The notes below the pieces were generated by a model, which was given only the letters and a program-made list of their open reading frames with translations, was not told the origin of the DNA and searched no databases. The position numbers and the translations under genes were made by a program. From contig NZ_CP116034.1 in NCBI RefSeq assembly GCF_027945075.1, positions 2,604,001 to 2,668,000 of the forward strand: DNA of 64,000 bases, read 5' to 3'. Of the stretch, positions 25,886 to 34,258 are shown piece after piece (within the stretch, counting starts at the first letter, position 1; each line of letters begins with the position of its first letter). This DNA is from Chryseobacterium sp. CY350 (GTDB lineage Bacteria; Bacteroidota; Bacteroidia; Flavobacteriales; Weeksellaceae).

Positions 25886-27664
25886 ATGTCAGATATTATT
25901 CAGCTTTTACCGGATCATGTAGCCAACCAAATTGCAGCAGGTGAAGTGGTGCAGCGGCCTGCATCCATCGTAAAAGAACTTTTGGAAAACGCAATTGATG
26001 CCGGAGCTTCAAAAATAGAGCTGATTATAAGAGATGCGGGTAAAAACCTCATTCAGGTGGTTGATGATGGCAAAGGAATGTCTGAAACCGATGCTAGAAT
26101 GGCCTTCGAAAGACACGCCACTTCAAAAATACGGGCAACGGATGATATTTTTAAAATTGCTACAAAAGGTTTCAGAGGCGAGGCTTTGGCATCCATCGCT
26201 GCAGTTTCTCAGGTCGAATTGAAAACTAAGCAGGAAGATTCTGCACTCGGAACCAATATTTATATCGAAGGTGGAATTTTCCAGTTTCAGGATCCTGTGC
26301 AGACTGCTGAAGGATCTAATTTTTTGGTTAAAAATCTTTTCTACAACGTTCCGGCAAGAAGAAAATTCCTCAAAAACAATAATATAGAATTCAGACACGT
26401 CATAGATGAATTTCAACGTGTGGCTTTGGCTCATGAGAATATAGAATTTTCTATGTTTCATGACGATGAGCCCGTTTTCAGACTGAGAAAAGGGACACAG
26501 ATGCAGAGAATTGTAGATGTTTTCGGAAGAAAATTGCATCCGCAACTCATTCCTATAAAAGAAGATATTCTCTGGTGCAAACTTCACGGTTTTGTTGCCA
26601 AACCTGAAGGCGCAAAAAAAACCCGTGGTGAGCAGTTTCTTTTCGTGAACGGAAGATTTTTTAAAAGTCCATATTTCAACAAAGCAGTTCAGGAAGCTTT
26701 TGACGGACTTCTTTTACCAGGATATATTCCTACATTTTTTCTTTTTCTGGAATTAGATCCCGAGAAAATTGATGTGAATATTCATCCACAGAAAACGGAG
26801 GTTAAATTTGAAGACGAGCATTTAATTTTTGCTTTGATCCGCTCTACCATCAAAAGGTCATTAGGAATTTACAACATCGCGCCAAGTCTCGACTTTGAGA
26901 AAGATCCGCATTTGGATGAGATGATGCAGAAAAGTTTCCCAAGCAGAAGCAACAATACCGGAAATTTAAAAATGCCGGAAATTATTGTAGATCGCGATTA
27001 TAATCCTTTTCTGGAAGAAAGAGAAGTAGGGAAAACGGAAATTCATAATCTTACAGAAATGTACCATCAGAATATTTCTGCTGAGCCTTCGAAGATCAAT
27101 CTTTTTGAAGACGAAGATTTTGATGAAGATCTGATGCGACTGCCGAACGGATATTGGCTGTTCAACAAAGGTGACAGAACGCTGATGCTGGATCTTGGCA
27201 GAATGCACCGATTGCTGGTTGCCGAAAATAATAAGAACGTAAAAAAAGGAAACGCCAGCCATGCCTTACTTTTCTCACTAGAGTATCATATGAATGAAAT
27301 TGAGAAGAATAAATATCGTTCTATCAAAAAATTTCTTCCCGAACTGGGATTTGACATGAAAATTGCACATGAGAACGTGCTGAGAATAGACACCGTTCCT
27401 GAAGGATTAAAAGAAACGCAGGTCATGAAATTCCTCGAAAACCTTTTTGATATTCTGGAATATAAAACTGAAGACGAATTTATGCAGTTCTACCACAATC
27501 AATGGGCGAAAATGCAGTCGAAATCGAGGTTTGATTTTATTTATAAAGCTGATGCGGAACAAGTGATTAAAGACTTTACGGCATTGGGTTTCCCGGAATT
27601 TTTACCCAACGGAAAAAGATGTTTTTATGAAGTTCCGTTTAATGATTTAAAAAATAAATTTTAA
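25886..27664 (+). CDS. mutL: DNA mismatch repair protein MutL
   Basis: A 592-residue MutL, which links MutS mismatch recognition to strand removal. The GHKL ATPase motifs are intact: ELLENAIDAGASKIEL, DDGKGM, TSKIRATDDIFKIATKGFRGEALASI, then NLFYNVPARRKFL. HPQKTEVKFED closes the N-terminal half (about residue 330). The C-terminal half (about 400-592) is the dimer domain. I do not see the DQHAxxERxxYE endonuclease motif there, so the protein may lack intrinsic nicking activity. The rhomboid gene follows after 4 bp. Confidence 0.97.
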   Translation: MSDIIQLLPDHVANQIAAGEVVQRPASIVKELLENAIDAGASKIELIIRDAGKNLIQVVDDGKGMSETDARMAFERHATSKIRATDDIFKIATKGFRGEALASIAAVSQVELKTKQEDSALGTNIYIEGGIFQFQDPVQTAEGSNFLVKNLFYNVPARRKFLKNNNIEFRHVIDEFQRVALAHENIEFSMFHDDEPVFRLRKGTQMQRIVDVFGRKLHPQLIPIKEDILWCKLHGFVAKPEGAKKTRGEQFLFVNGRFFKSPYFNKAVQEAFDGLLLPGYIPTFFLFLELDPEKIDVNIHPQKTEVKFEDEHLIFALIRSTIKRSLGIYNIAPSLDFEKDPHLDEMMQKSFPSRSNNTGNLKMPEIIVDRDYNPFLEEREVGKTEIHNLTEMYHQNISAEPSKINLFEDEDFDEDLMRLPNGYWLFNKGDRTLMLDLGRMHRLLVAENNKNVKKGNASHALLFSLEYHMNEIEKNKYRSIKKFLPELGFDMKIAHENVLRIDTVPEGLKETQVMKFLENLFDILEYKTEDEFMQFYHNQWAKMQSKSRFDFIYKADAEQVIKDFTALGFPEFLPNGKRCFYEVPFNDLKNKF

Positions 27665-27668
27665 AAAG

Positions 27669-28394
27669 ATGTTTAATAATATACCGCCGATTACACGAAA
27701 TTTAATTATACTGAATGTTGTAGTATATTTGGCTTCTTTCATAATTCCTGAGATCAACTTTTATCTTGCCGGATATTTCCCTTATTCTCCATATTTTGAA
27801 TCATGGCAGATTGTTACTCACATGTTTATGCACGCAAGTCCAATGCATATCTTATTTAATATGTTTACTTTATTTAGCTTTGGACCTATTTTAGAACAAA
27901 GTCTGGGAGATAAAAAATACCTGATTCTTTATTTTCTAAGTGGCTTAGGCGCTTTCTTTCTGTTTAATTTGTGGAATCTTATAGAATATCAAAGCATCTA
28001 TAATCAACTTGACGCTATCGGATTTAATGTAAAAGACTATGTCAGTGATCCTACAGGTTATTTAGCTTCTACAAAAGCTGCGATTGGAAACAATAATGAC
28101 TTATTGAATAAACTAAATTCAATTATATTTGGTCGTATGGTTGGTGCATCGGGAGCAATCTTTGGTGTCATTGCTGCATTTGCAACTTTATATCCTGATG
28201 CTAAAATCGGAATTCTTTTTATTCCGATTCCGGTAAAGGTAAAATATGTGCTGCCCATTATTGTGATCGGATCAATTTATCTGGGAGTTACAGGAAATGG
28301 AGGCGGAATTGCTCATTTGGCTCACGTTGGTGGTGCTATTGTAGGTTTTATCCTTGCCAGAATCTGGAGGAAACATTTATACAGATTTAATTAA
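27669..28394 (+). CDS. Rhomboid family intramembrane serine protease
   Basis: A 241-residue protease with six or so membrane helices. The catalytic serine is Ser161 in VGASGAIFG and the partner is His219 in HLAHVGG. THMFMHASPMHILFNM (about 50-65) is the conserved helix with HxxxN-type residues. It cuts membrane proteins within or near the bilayer; substrates are unknown. A loop of about 45 residues (106-150) between helices is longer than in GlpG. It is flanked tightly by mutL and the EEP genes, which suggests one transcript. Confidence 0.92.
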   Translation: MFNNIPPITRNLIILNVVVYLASFIIPEINFYLAGYFPYSPYFESWQIVTHMFMHASPMHILFNMFTLFSFGPILEQSLGDKKYLILYFLSGLGAFFLFNLWNLIEYQSIYNQLDAIGFNVKDYVSDPTGYLASTKAAIGNNNDLLNKLNSIIFGRMVGASGAIFGVIAAFATLYPDAKIGILFIPIPVKVKYVLPIIVIGSIYLGVTGNGGGIAHLAHVGGAIVGFILARIWRKHLYRFN

Positions 28395-28400
28395 AATATT

Positions 28401-29393
28401 GTGAAAATCATTCGGCTCGTCCTTCTTATCCTGCATTTTGGAATATTATTTTTGTTAATCGGTGTTTTGCTGAATGCTTATATCCCGCCAAAAGTATTTC
28501 CATGGTTTAATCTACTGTCTTTAGTATTTCCTCTTTTAATAACAGGATATATTCTACTCACATTTTTCTGGATTTTCTCATGGAAAAAAAGAGCCTTTGT
28601 GTTTATGTTTGTGGGATTGTTTTTCTTAAATCCCGTGAAACGGTGGGTTAATTATTCGACAGATAAAAAGGAGGTTGCTAATCTAAAAATCGTTACTTTT
28701 AACATAAAGGGCGGAAAATTTGGTCTCGAAAACATCAACAGGTTTGTGAATGATCAAAACGCTGACATTGTTCTTATTCAGGAAGATGCAGACTTCGAAT
28801 ATCATTTTAATGGTCTTAAAAAAGATTTTAAAAATCCCATCGTCGGCACATATTCAAAATATAAAACGGTAGCACACAAAGAACTGTTTCAAGGAATGTA
28901 CAGCGAAGAGTTTAACGCGTTTGCAGAGTATACCGATATTGAGATCAAAGGAAAAACATACCGTATCATCAACACCTATTTGCAGCCATTTAAATTTGAA
29001 AAAAGCATGGTAAAGCTTAATGGAAACAGTCAGCAGGACGAGCAAAAGGTAAAAGGTATTATTAGAAGGCTTATTCCGGCCTTTAAAATGCATCAGGAGC
29101 AGATAGCAATCATCAGAAGAAGTATTGACGAATCGCCTTATCCCGTAATTTTAACCGGAGATCTAAATTCTGTTCCCAATTCCTACGAATACTATCATTT
29201 GGGTAAAGGTTTAAATGACGCTTTCTTTGAAGCCGGAAAAGGAAGCGGTACCAGTTTCCATGATTACAAATATCCTTTGCGAATTGATTTTGTTTTCGTC
29301 TCACCATCAATAAAACCCGTCAGTTATCATGTAGACCGATCAGTAAAGCTTTCTGATCATTTTCCTGTGATTGCTACCTTCAGGCTAGAGTAA
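28401..29393 (+). CDS. Membrane-anchored endonuclease/exonuclease/phosphatase family protein (copy 1)
   Basis: A 330-residue EEP-superfamily protein. It starts with GTG at 28401. About three hydrophobic segments fill residues 1-85, then the EEP domain: VTFNIKGG, IVLIQEDA (metal-binding Glu), GDLNSVPNS (Asp/Asn) and KLSDHFPVIATF (terminal Asp-His pair). The enzyme domain should lie outside the cytoplasm. It could be a phosphodiesterase or a nuclease; the substrate is not evident. The next gene is a paralog. Confidence 0.88.
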   Translation: MKIIRLVLLILHFGILFLLIGVLLNAYIPPKVFPWFNLLSLVFPLLITGYILLTFFWIFSWKKRAFVFMFVGLFFLNPVKRWVNYSTDKKEVANLKIVTFNIKGGKFGLENINRFVNDQNADIVLIQEDADFEYHFNGLKKDFKNPIVGTYSKYKTVAHKELFQGMYSEEFNAFAEYTDIEIKGKTYRIINTYLQPFKFEKSMVKLNGNSQQDEQKVKGIIRRLIPAFKMHQEQIAIIRRSIDESPYPVILTGDLNSVPNSYEYYHLGKGLNDAFFEAGKGSGTSFHDYKYPLRIDFVFVSPSIKPVSYHVDRSVKLSDHFPVIATFRLE

Positions 29394-29452
29394 AAGCATT
29401 TAAAACGAAGCTTGGCAGAATTTTTGATACGCACCTCTCATATTAGAGATTT

Positions 29453-30436
29453 ATGAAGCGTGCATATGTGTTTTTGTCTGTCCACATTTTTGTGATATTA
29501 CTTTTGATGTGTACATTTGCTAATGCATGGATTGCTCCGCAATATTTCAGCAAACTCAATTTACTGTCTTTAGGCTTTCCTTATCTCATTCTCCTTCACC
29601 TTATTTTCACAATAGTCTGGGTTTTGAAAAAGAACAGAATTGCCATTGTATTTGCACTTTCTACATGTATGTTCTACAATCCTATACGCCGCTGGGTGAA
29701 TTTCACGCCACAACAGACTTCACAGGTAAACAAAAATGACATAAAAGTTTTAACTTATAATGTAAAATACGGCAGTTCAGGATGGCCGACTATGAGAAAA
29801 TACATTACAGACCAGAATGCAGACATCATTCTCGTGCAGGAAAAAGATACAGCCAGAGCTTTAAGAAAAGATTTGGTAAAATATCCTTTGGTCATCTTAA
29901 AGACCAAACATAAAATTCTGAGACAACAAGATCTATTTAACGACAAATCTAAAGGCAATTCTTTTTATGCTGATATCAACATCAACGGCAAAATTGTACG
30001 CGTCATCAATGTTTACCTGGAACCTTTCCGTTTAAACAAAAATATGCTCGGCATGAAAGATGAAGAGAATAAAAGGAAGGAAAAAAATAAAATCGCTTTA
30101 CTCTTTTCAAGATTGATTCCGACTTTCAAAACCCATGAAGATCAGGTAAAAAAAATAAGACGAGCCGTCGACAGATCACCTTATCCTGTAATTTTAGCGG
30201 GAGATTTTAATTCGGTTCCCAATTCGTGGGAATATTATAATTTAGGAAAAGATCTTGATGACGCTTTTGTGGAAGCAGGAAACGGAAGCTCAACAAGTTT
30301 CCACGATTATAAATTTCCGTTGAGGATAGATTATATTTTTACTTCAAAAAGCATTAAATCATTAAGCTACAAAGTTGACTATTCTGTAAAATTATCAGAT
30401 CATTATCCTGTAATTGCAGAATTTCTATTAAATTAG
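29453..30436 (+). CDS. Membrane-anchored endonuclease/exonuclease/phosphatase family protein (copy 2)
   Basis: A 327-residue paralog of the preceding gene with the same layout: three N-terminal hydrophobic segments, then VLTYNVKYG, DIILVQEKD, RSPYPVILAGDFNSVPNSWEYY and YSVKLSDHYPVIAEF. Both copies have PIRRWVNF or PVKRWVNY just before the catalytic domain. The 59-bp gap and matching architecture point to tandem duplication. Metal ligands are conserved in both, so both should be active. Confidence 0.88.
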   Translation: MKRAYVFLSVHIFVILLLMCTFANAWIAPQYFSKLNLLSLGFPYLILLHLIFTIVWVLKKNRIAIVFALSTCMFYNPIRRWVNFTPQQTSQVNKNDIKVLTYNVKYGSSGWPTMRKYITDQNADIILVQEKDTARALRKDLVKYPLVILKTKHKILRQQDLFNDKSKGNSFYADININGKIVRVINVYLEPFRLNKNMLGMKDEENKRKEKNKIALLFSRLIPTFKTHEDQVKKIRRAVDRSPYPVILAGDFNSVPNSWEYYNLGKDLDDAFVEAGNGSSTSFHDYKFPLRIDYIFTSKSIKSLSYKVDYSVKLSDHYPVIAEFLLN

Positions 30437-30440
30437 TTCC

Positions 30441-30782
30441 ATGAAAAAATTTTTGGCCGCGGGATGTGTGAGTTTTGTTTTTTTGATTGCATGTTCAAAG
30501 AAGGAGCCTGCTAATCTTGAACAGACTCAAGCTGTGCAACCTCATTATGACACAACGGCTATTGATTCATTTTCTTCCGGAGCGACAACAGTAGATATCG
30601 TCCGGCAGATAAGAATGTCATCTCAAAAATATCAGGATTCGTTGAAGGAAGCCATAAAAGTTGAGCAGGAAGAGAAAAGAATGGAAGCAGAATTAGAAAA
30701 AGAAAATAAGAAAAAACAGGAGGACGAAAAGAAACAGAAAATAAAAGATAACAAAGACGTTTCTTCTCCTGTTACTCAATAA
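30441..30782 (+). CDS. Small charged lipoprotein
   Basis: A 113-residue lipoprotein: MKKFLAAGCVSFVFLIAC with Cys18 as lipid site. The mature part is mostly helical, and the end is a Lys/Glu-rich stretch (about 70-105). It starts 4 bp after the EEP gene, so it is probably co-transcribed. No function recognised. Confidence 0.75.
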   Translation: MKKFLAAGCVSFVFLIACSKKEPANLEQTQAVQPHYDTTAIDSFSSGATTVDIVRQIRMSSQKYQDSLKEAIKVEQEEKRMEAELEKENKKKQEDEKKQKIKDNKDVSSPVTQ

Positions 30783-30802
30783 TTATATTTAAAATATACA
30801 CA

Positions 30803-31177
30803 ATGAAAAAACAAATTATCGCAGCTTTTGCTGTATCAGCATTGATCGTAAGTTGCACGCAGTCGACTTCAAAAACGGAAAAGATTGAAAACCCGGACGG
30901 ATCTGTAACCACAACAACCACTACCGAAAGCCATACAGGTTTTGTAGACACAGCAAAAGTAGATAAGGCTAAATCTGATGTAAAAACGACCGTTAACAAA
31001 ACCGGAGAAAAGATCAACGAAGCCGGAAAAGACATTAAAGAAGAGGCCAACAAAGTTGGAAAAGACATCAAATCCGGTGCTAAAGAAGTGGGCGAGGATG
31101 TGAAAAGTACCGCCGCAAAAGGTGCCCAGAAAGTAGAAGAAGCTGCAAAAAAGCTGAAGGAAGATCTTAATAAATAA
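30803..31177 (+). CDS. Lipoprotein with LEA-like amphipathic repeats
   Basis: A 124-residue lipoprotein: MKKQIIAAFAVSALIVSC, Cys18. After a Thr-rich linker, residues 50-124 consist of Lys/Ala/Glu/Asp-rich amphipathic repeats with a KxxGKDIK or KEVGEDVK pattern, like late-embryogenesis-abundant or YtxH-like helices. Such proteins are often stress-protective in the envelope; that is a family-level guess. It ends in a strong terminator. Confidence 0.75.
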   Translation: MKKQIIAAFAVSALIVSCTQSTSKTEKIENPDGSVTTTTTTESHTGFVDTAKVDKAKSDVKTTVNKTGEKINEAGKDIKEEANKVGKDIKSGAKEVGEDVKSTAAKGAQKVEEAAKKLKEDLNK

Positions 31178-31180
31178 ACA

Positions 31181-31210
31181 AAAACCGCAGATATCTCTGC
31201 GGTTTTTTTT
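31181..31210. terminator. Bidirectional terminator between convergent genes
   Basis: AACCGCAGA (31183-31191) and TCTGCGGTT (31196-31204) with T8 on the plus strand and an A-rich flank on the other. It overlaps the last bases of the GH3 gene. Confidence 0.85.
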
Positions 31211-32726
31211 ATGACTGATTCATCTCCAATAGAGGATCAATGTATTCTCTGTCATTGCTGAGGCGCGGCACTTTGTTTTGACCGCCCAATTTTCCTTTAG
31301 ACTCCAGCCAGCAATAGAATAAATTAGGTTTAGCGATGTGGATCACAGGTTTTTTCAGCGTAATGTTATTGTATCTTTTGGCTTCATAATCAGAATTGAT
31401 TGCTTTCAGGTGCTGATCAAAAACATCTGTAAATTCATCAAGATTTTGTGGCTTTTCGCTAAATTCAAAAATCCATTCGTGTGCGCCGCTTTCATTTTCT
31501 TTCATAAAGATAGGAGCTCCCGTAAAATCTGTCACAGCTGATTTTGTTGCTTCACAAGCTTTAGTCAATGCAGATTCTACATTGGTAATCATTAGTTCTT
31601 CACCAAAAGCATTGATGTAATGTTTCGTTCTTCCTGTTATTTTTATTCTGAAGGGGTTGGTGGAAGTGAAAATAATGGTATCACCAATTAAATATCTCCA
31701 TAAACCGCCATTGGTTGTGATCACCATTGCGTAATTTTTTCCGATTTCAACATCTTCAAGACTTACTACTTTGGGATTTGAACAGTAAAACTGATCCATC
31801 GGAATAAATTCGTAGAAAATACCGTAATCCAGCATCAGAAGCATTTCGTCGCTATTCGGTCTGTCCTGAATTCCGAAAAAACCTTCAGAAGCGTTGTAAA
31901 TTTCGTAGTAATTGATATTCTTACCAATGATCTTTTTGTATTGATCTTTGTAAGGTTTAAAACTGATTCCACCATGAAAAAAAACTTCCAGGTTTGGCCA
32001 AAGTTCAGAAATACTTTCGACATCAGTTTCATTCAAAACTCTTTGTAAAAGTACCATCATCCAGCTTGGAACTCCCAAAATACTTCCAACATCTTCATTC
32101 TTGACTTCAGAAGTAATCGCTTTCAACTTGCTTTCCCACTCTCCCATCAGGGAAACTTTCTTACTCGGTGTTGTGGTAATTTCAACCCAAAAAGGCAGAT
32201 TATCAATTAAAATTGCTGAAAGATCTCCGAATTTGGTGTTAAAATCTGCATACAGTTCTGAACTTCCGCCTAAGCGTAAATTTTTATTAGTAAATAGCTG
32301 ATTTTCAGGATGATTATTAGCATAAATAGAAACCATGTCTTTGCCAGCTTTCATGTGGCAATATTCAAGACTTTCTGCGGAAATCGGGATGAATTTGCTT
32401 TTGGCATTCGTAGTTCCGGAAGATTTAGCAAAATGTTTGATGTAGCCAGGCCAGCTTACATCTTTATGCCCTTGTCTGGCTCTTTCAATATAAGGTTCAA
32501 AATCTTCGTAGGTCACTACAGGAACTTTATTTTTGAAATCCTGATAACTAGAAATGGTATTGAAACCGTATCTTTTACCATATTCCGTATCTTCTGCATG
32601 AAACAACTGTGAAAACAGAATTCCGTTTTGCGTTTCGATAGGATGATCCATAAAATTCTGTATCTGATCTATCCTTTGCCTGATAAACCAATTGACTACC
32701 GTATTGAAAAGTGCTTTCGTTGCCAT
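31209..32726 (-). CDS. GH3 auxin-responsive-promoter family adenylating enzyme
   Basis: A GH3-family protein of 505 residues from the ATG at 32726. The frame is open 16 codons further up (to 32774), but MATKALFNTVVNW is the usual beginning in Bacteroidota and the longer start overlaps the terminator of the neighbour gene. Motifs include KSSGTTNAKSKFIPIS (ATP/adenylate), YNASEGFFG, VITTNGGLWRYLIGDT and KITGRTKHYINAFGEE. Plant GH3 enzymes join amino acids to acyl acids; the bacterial substrate is unknown. Confidence 0.9.
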   Translation of the reverse strand: MATKALFNTVVNWFIRQRIDQIQNFMDHPIETQNGILFSQLFHAEDTEYGKRYGFNTISSYQDFKNKVPVVTYEDFEPYIERARQGHKDVSWPGYIKHFAKSSGTTNAKSKFIPISAESLEYCHMKAGKDMVSIYANNHPENQLFTNKNLRLGGSSELYADFNTKFGDLSAILIDNLPFWVEITTTPSKKVSLMGEWESKLKAITSEVKNEDVGSILGVPSWMMVLLQRVLNETDVESISELWPNLEVFFHGGISFKPYKDQYKKIIGKNINYYEIYNASEGFFGIQDRPNSDEMLLMLDYGIFYEFIPMDQFYCSNPKVVSLEDVEIGKNYAMVITTNGGLWRYLIGDTIIFTSTNPFRIKITGRTKHYINAFGEELMITNVESALTKACEATKSAVTDFTGAPIFMKENESGAHEWIFEFSEKPQNLDEFTDVFDQHLKAINSDYEAKRYNNITLKKPVIHIAKPNLFYCWLESKGKLGGQNKVPRLSNDREYIDPLLEMNQS

Positions 32727-32773
32727 TTCAACAAATATAATCATATTTGAATTTCCTGCGAATGATTTAAACA

Positions 32774-32804
32774 AAAAACCGTCACAAAATTTGTAACGGT
32801 TTCT
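32774..32804 (-). terminator. Terminator of the bacilliredoxin gene
   Basis: On the minus strand AAACCGTTACAAA pairs imperfectly with TTTGTGACGGTTT, then T runs. It sits between the bacilliredoxin stop and the GH3 start. Confidence 0.7.
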
Positions 32805-32829
32805 GTATAAAGTTTTTAATTACTTGCGA

Positions 32830-33240
32830 TTAGCAATATTCGTCATAAGCAGCCTGAAGGTTTGCAGCAATTGCTCCTGCAGGATTTCCTTCAATGTGAT
32901 GTCTTTCTAACATATGAACCAATTCTCCGTCTTTGAAAAGAGCCACACACGGTGAGCTTGGAGGAAACGGTGCTAAATGTTTTCTTGCTGCATCAACTGC
33001 GTCTTTATCGAAGCCTGCGAAAACAGTTGTTAAATGATCTGGCTTTTTTTCGCCAGTCAAAGAATAAACAACTCCCGGTCTTGCTGCTCCTGCCGCACAT
33101 CCGCATACAGAATTGATTACTAATAGAGTGGTTCCAGACTGCTTCAAGGCATCTTCTACCTGTGATGGAGTTGCTAAATCCTGAAAACCTTTATCTGTAA
33201 GTTCAGCCTTCATAGGCATTACTAAATCTGATGGATACAT
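32830..33240 (-). CDS. BrxA/BrxB family bacilliredoxin
   Basis: A 136-residue thioredoxin-fold protein of the YphP/YqiW type. The active site is CGC (Cys46, Cys48) in NSVCGCAAGAARPG. The family motif FKDGELVHMLERHHIEG is near residues 106-122. In Firmicutes these remove bacillithiol from oxidised proteins; Chryseobacterium-type genomes carry the same enzymes, consistent with bacillithiol use. A -7 element is just upstream (33265-33272). Confidence 0.93.
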   Translation of the reverse strand: MYPSDLVMPMKAELTDKGFQDLATPSQVEDALKQSGTTLLVINSVCGCAAGAARPGVVYSLTGEKKPDHLTTVFAGFDKDAVDAARKHLAPFPPSSPCVALFKDGELVHMLERHHIEGNPAGAIAANLQAAYDEYC

Positions 33241-33264
33241 TTCTTGTAATTTTTAAATTATTTA

Positions 33265-33272
33265 CAAATTTA
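33265..33272 (-). promoter_or_regulatory. -7 promoter element of the bacilliredoxin gene
   Basis: The minus strand reads TAAATTTG (plus CAAATTTA), 24 bp before the ATG at 33240. Confidence 0.45.
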
Positions 33273-33389
33273 CAACATTTATAAATTTATCTCAATTAAT
33301 AAAAACTATTGCGCAATTCGGCTGATCATATGAAAACAACGGCAGTTATGTAAATATTTCAGTGCATTATAATTATTATTAAAAAAAAA

Positions 33390-33620
33390 TTGTTAATATT
33401 TAATAAATTTTTATTAATTTTGAAATAATTCTAAAAGCTAATACTCGTGAGAAAAACTTTATTCATGAAGATTTTTCTAATGCATACCACTACAATGACG
33501 TGAAGTGCATTACAGTTCCCGTCTTATAAAATTACCGAATGAACAGTTTTTTTGAACTAATCACTTTAATTTTAGAAAGTCAGCCAAATTGTGAAGCCCG
33601 AAACATAAGTTCCGGGCTTC
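33390..33620 (+). ncRNA. Candidate small transcript or tiny-peptide gene in a 475-bp gap
   Basis: The 33241-33715 gap holds no ordinary gene. It contains a good promoter (TTG 33390-33392, 22 bp, TAATTTTG 33415-33422) and about 170 bp later a GC-rich hairpin (GAAGCCCG 33593-33600, CGGGCTTC 33613-33620). A 28-codon frame starting ATG 33539 (MNSFFELITL...) ends in the hairpin. The hairpin has no T run, so termination is doubtful. Either a small RNA or a micro-protein is possible. Confidence 0.3.
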
Positions 33621-33715
33621 GTTAATCAAATCGATATGCAAAGGTTGAATATCCAAAAATATGACTGATAATTTATAATAGATGAATAATGAATTCATCT
33701 ATTATTGTTCAATCT

Positions 33716-34162
33716 TTATGAAAGTAACTTCTTAGCCATCTCGGAAATACTTTTTCCGTCAGATTTTCCAGCTAAATTTTTTGAAGCTAATCCCATAACT
33801 TTACCTAAATCTTTTACAGATTCGGCTCCTGTATCTGCAATAATCTGCTTGATCTCAGCTTCCAGTTCTTCGGAAGATAACTGTGCAGGTAAGAATTTCT
33901 CAATTACTTTCATCTGAGCCTCTTCCACTTCTGCCAGATCATTTCTTCCCTGAGCGGTAAATTGCTCGTAAGAATCTTTACGCTGTTTGATCATTCTCTG
34001 CAAAATTGCAATTTCCTGCTCAGGAGAAACTTCTGCTCCCAGAGCTTCAGTTTTCAGCAATAATATCTGTGACTTTACAGCTCTTAGAGAATCTAAAGCC
34101 ACTCTGTCTTTTGCTCTCATTGCTGTTTTTATTGCTTCGCTTATGGTTAATTCTAAACTCAT
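33716..34162 (-). CDS. GatB/YqeY domain protein
   Basis: A 148-residue YqeY-type protein. It shares the helical tail domain of the GatB amidotransferase subunit: KSQILLLKTE, ILQRMIKQRKDSYEQF, EEAQMKVIEKFLPAQLS and the C-terminal GKVMGLASKNLAGKSDGK. Such stand-alone domains may bind tRNA. It is the last gene of the minus-strand dcw run, 96 bp after ftsZ. Confidence 0.92.
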   Translation of the reverse strand: MSLELTISEAIKTAMRAKDRVALDSLRAVKSQILLLKTEALGAEVSPEQEIAILQRMIKQRKDSYEQFTAQGRNDLAEVEEAQMKVIEKFLPAQLSSEELEAEIKQIIADTGAESVKDLGKVMGLASKNLAGKSDGKSISEMAKKLLS

Positions 34163-34164
34163 AT

Positions 34165-34258
34165 TATTCGGCTTTAAGCTTTTGGCAATGAAGCCCTAAG
34201 CTCAATCAACTTTCGATTAAGAAAGCCTATAGCTTAGTGCTTATCGCTTATAGCAATT
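34165..34258. repeat. Intergenic GCTTTAAGC-type repeat
   Basis: The gap between ftsZ and yqeY is filled with overlapping short motifs (GGCTTTAAGCTTTTGG, AAGCCCTAAGC, AAGCCTATAGC, GCTTATCGCTTATAGC). Related sequence occurs at 4755-4795, 43104-43134 and 44465-44515, always between genes. Confidence 0.5.

Noticed and set aside
32727..32774. Longer N-terminus for the GH3 protein
   Set aside because: The extra 16 codons overlap the neighbour's terminator and the family begins at MATKALFN.
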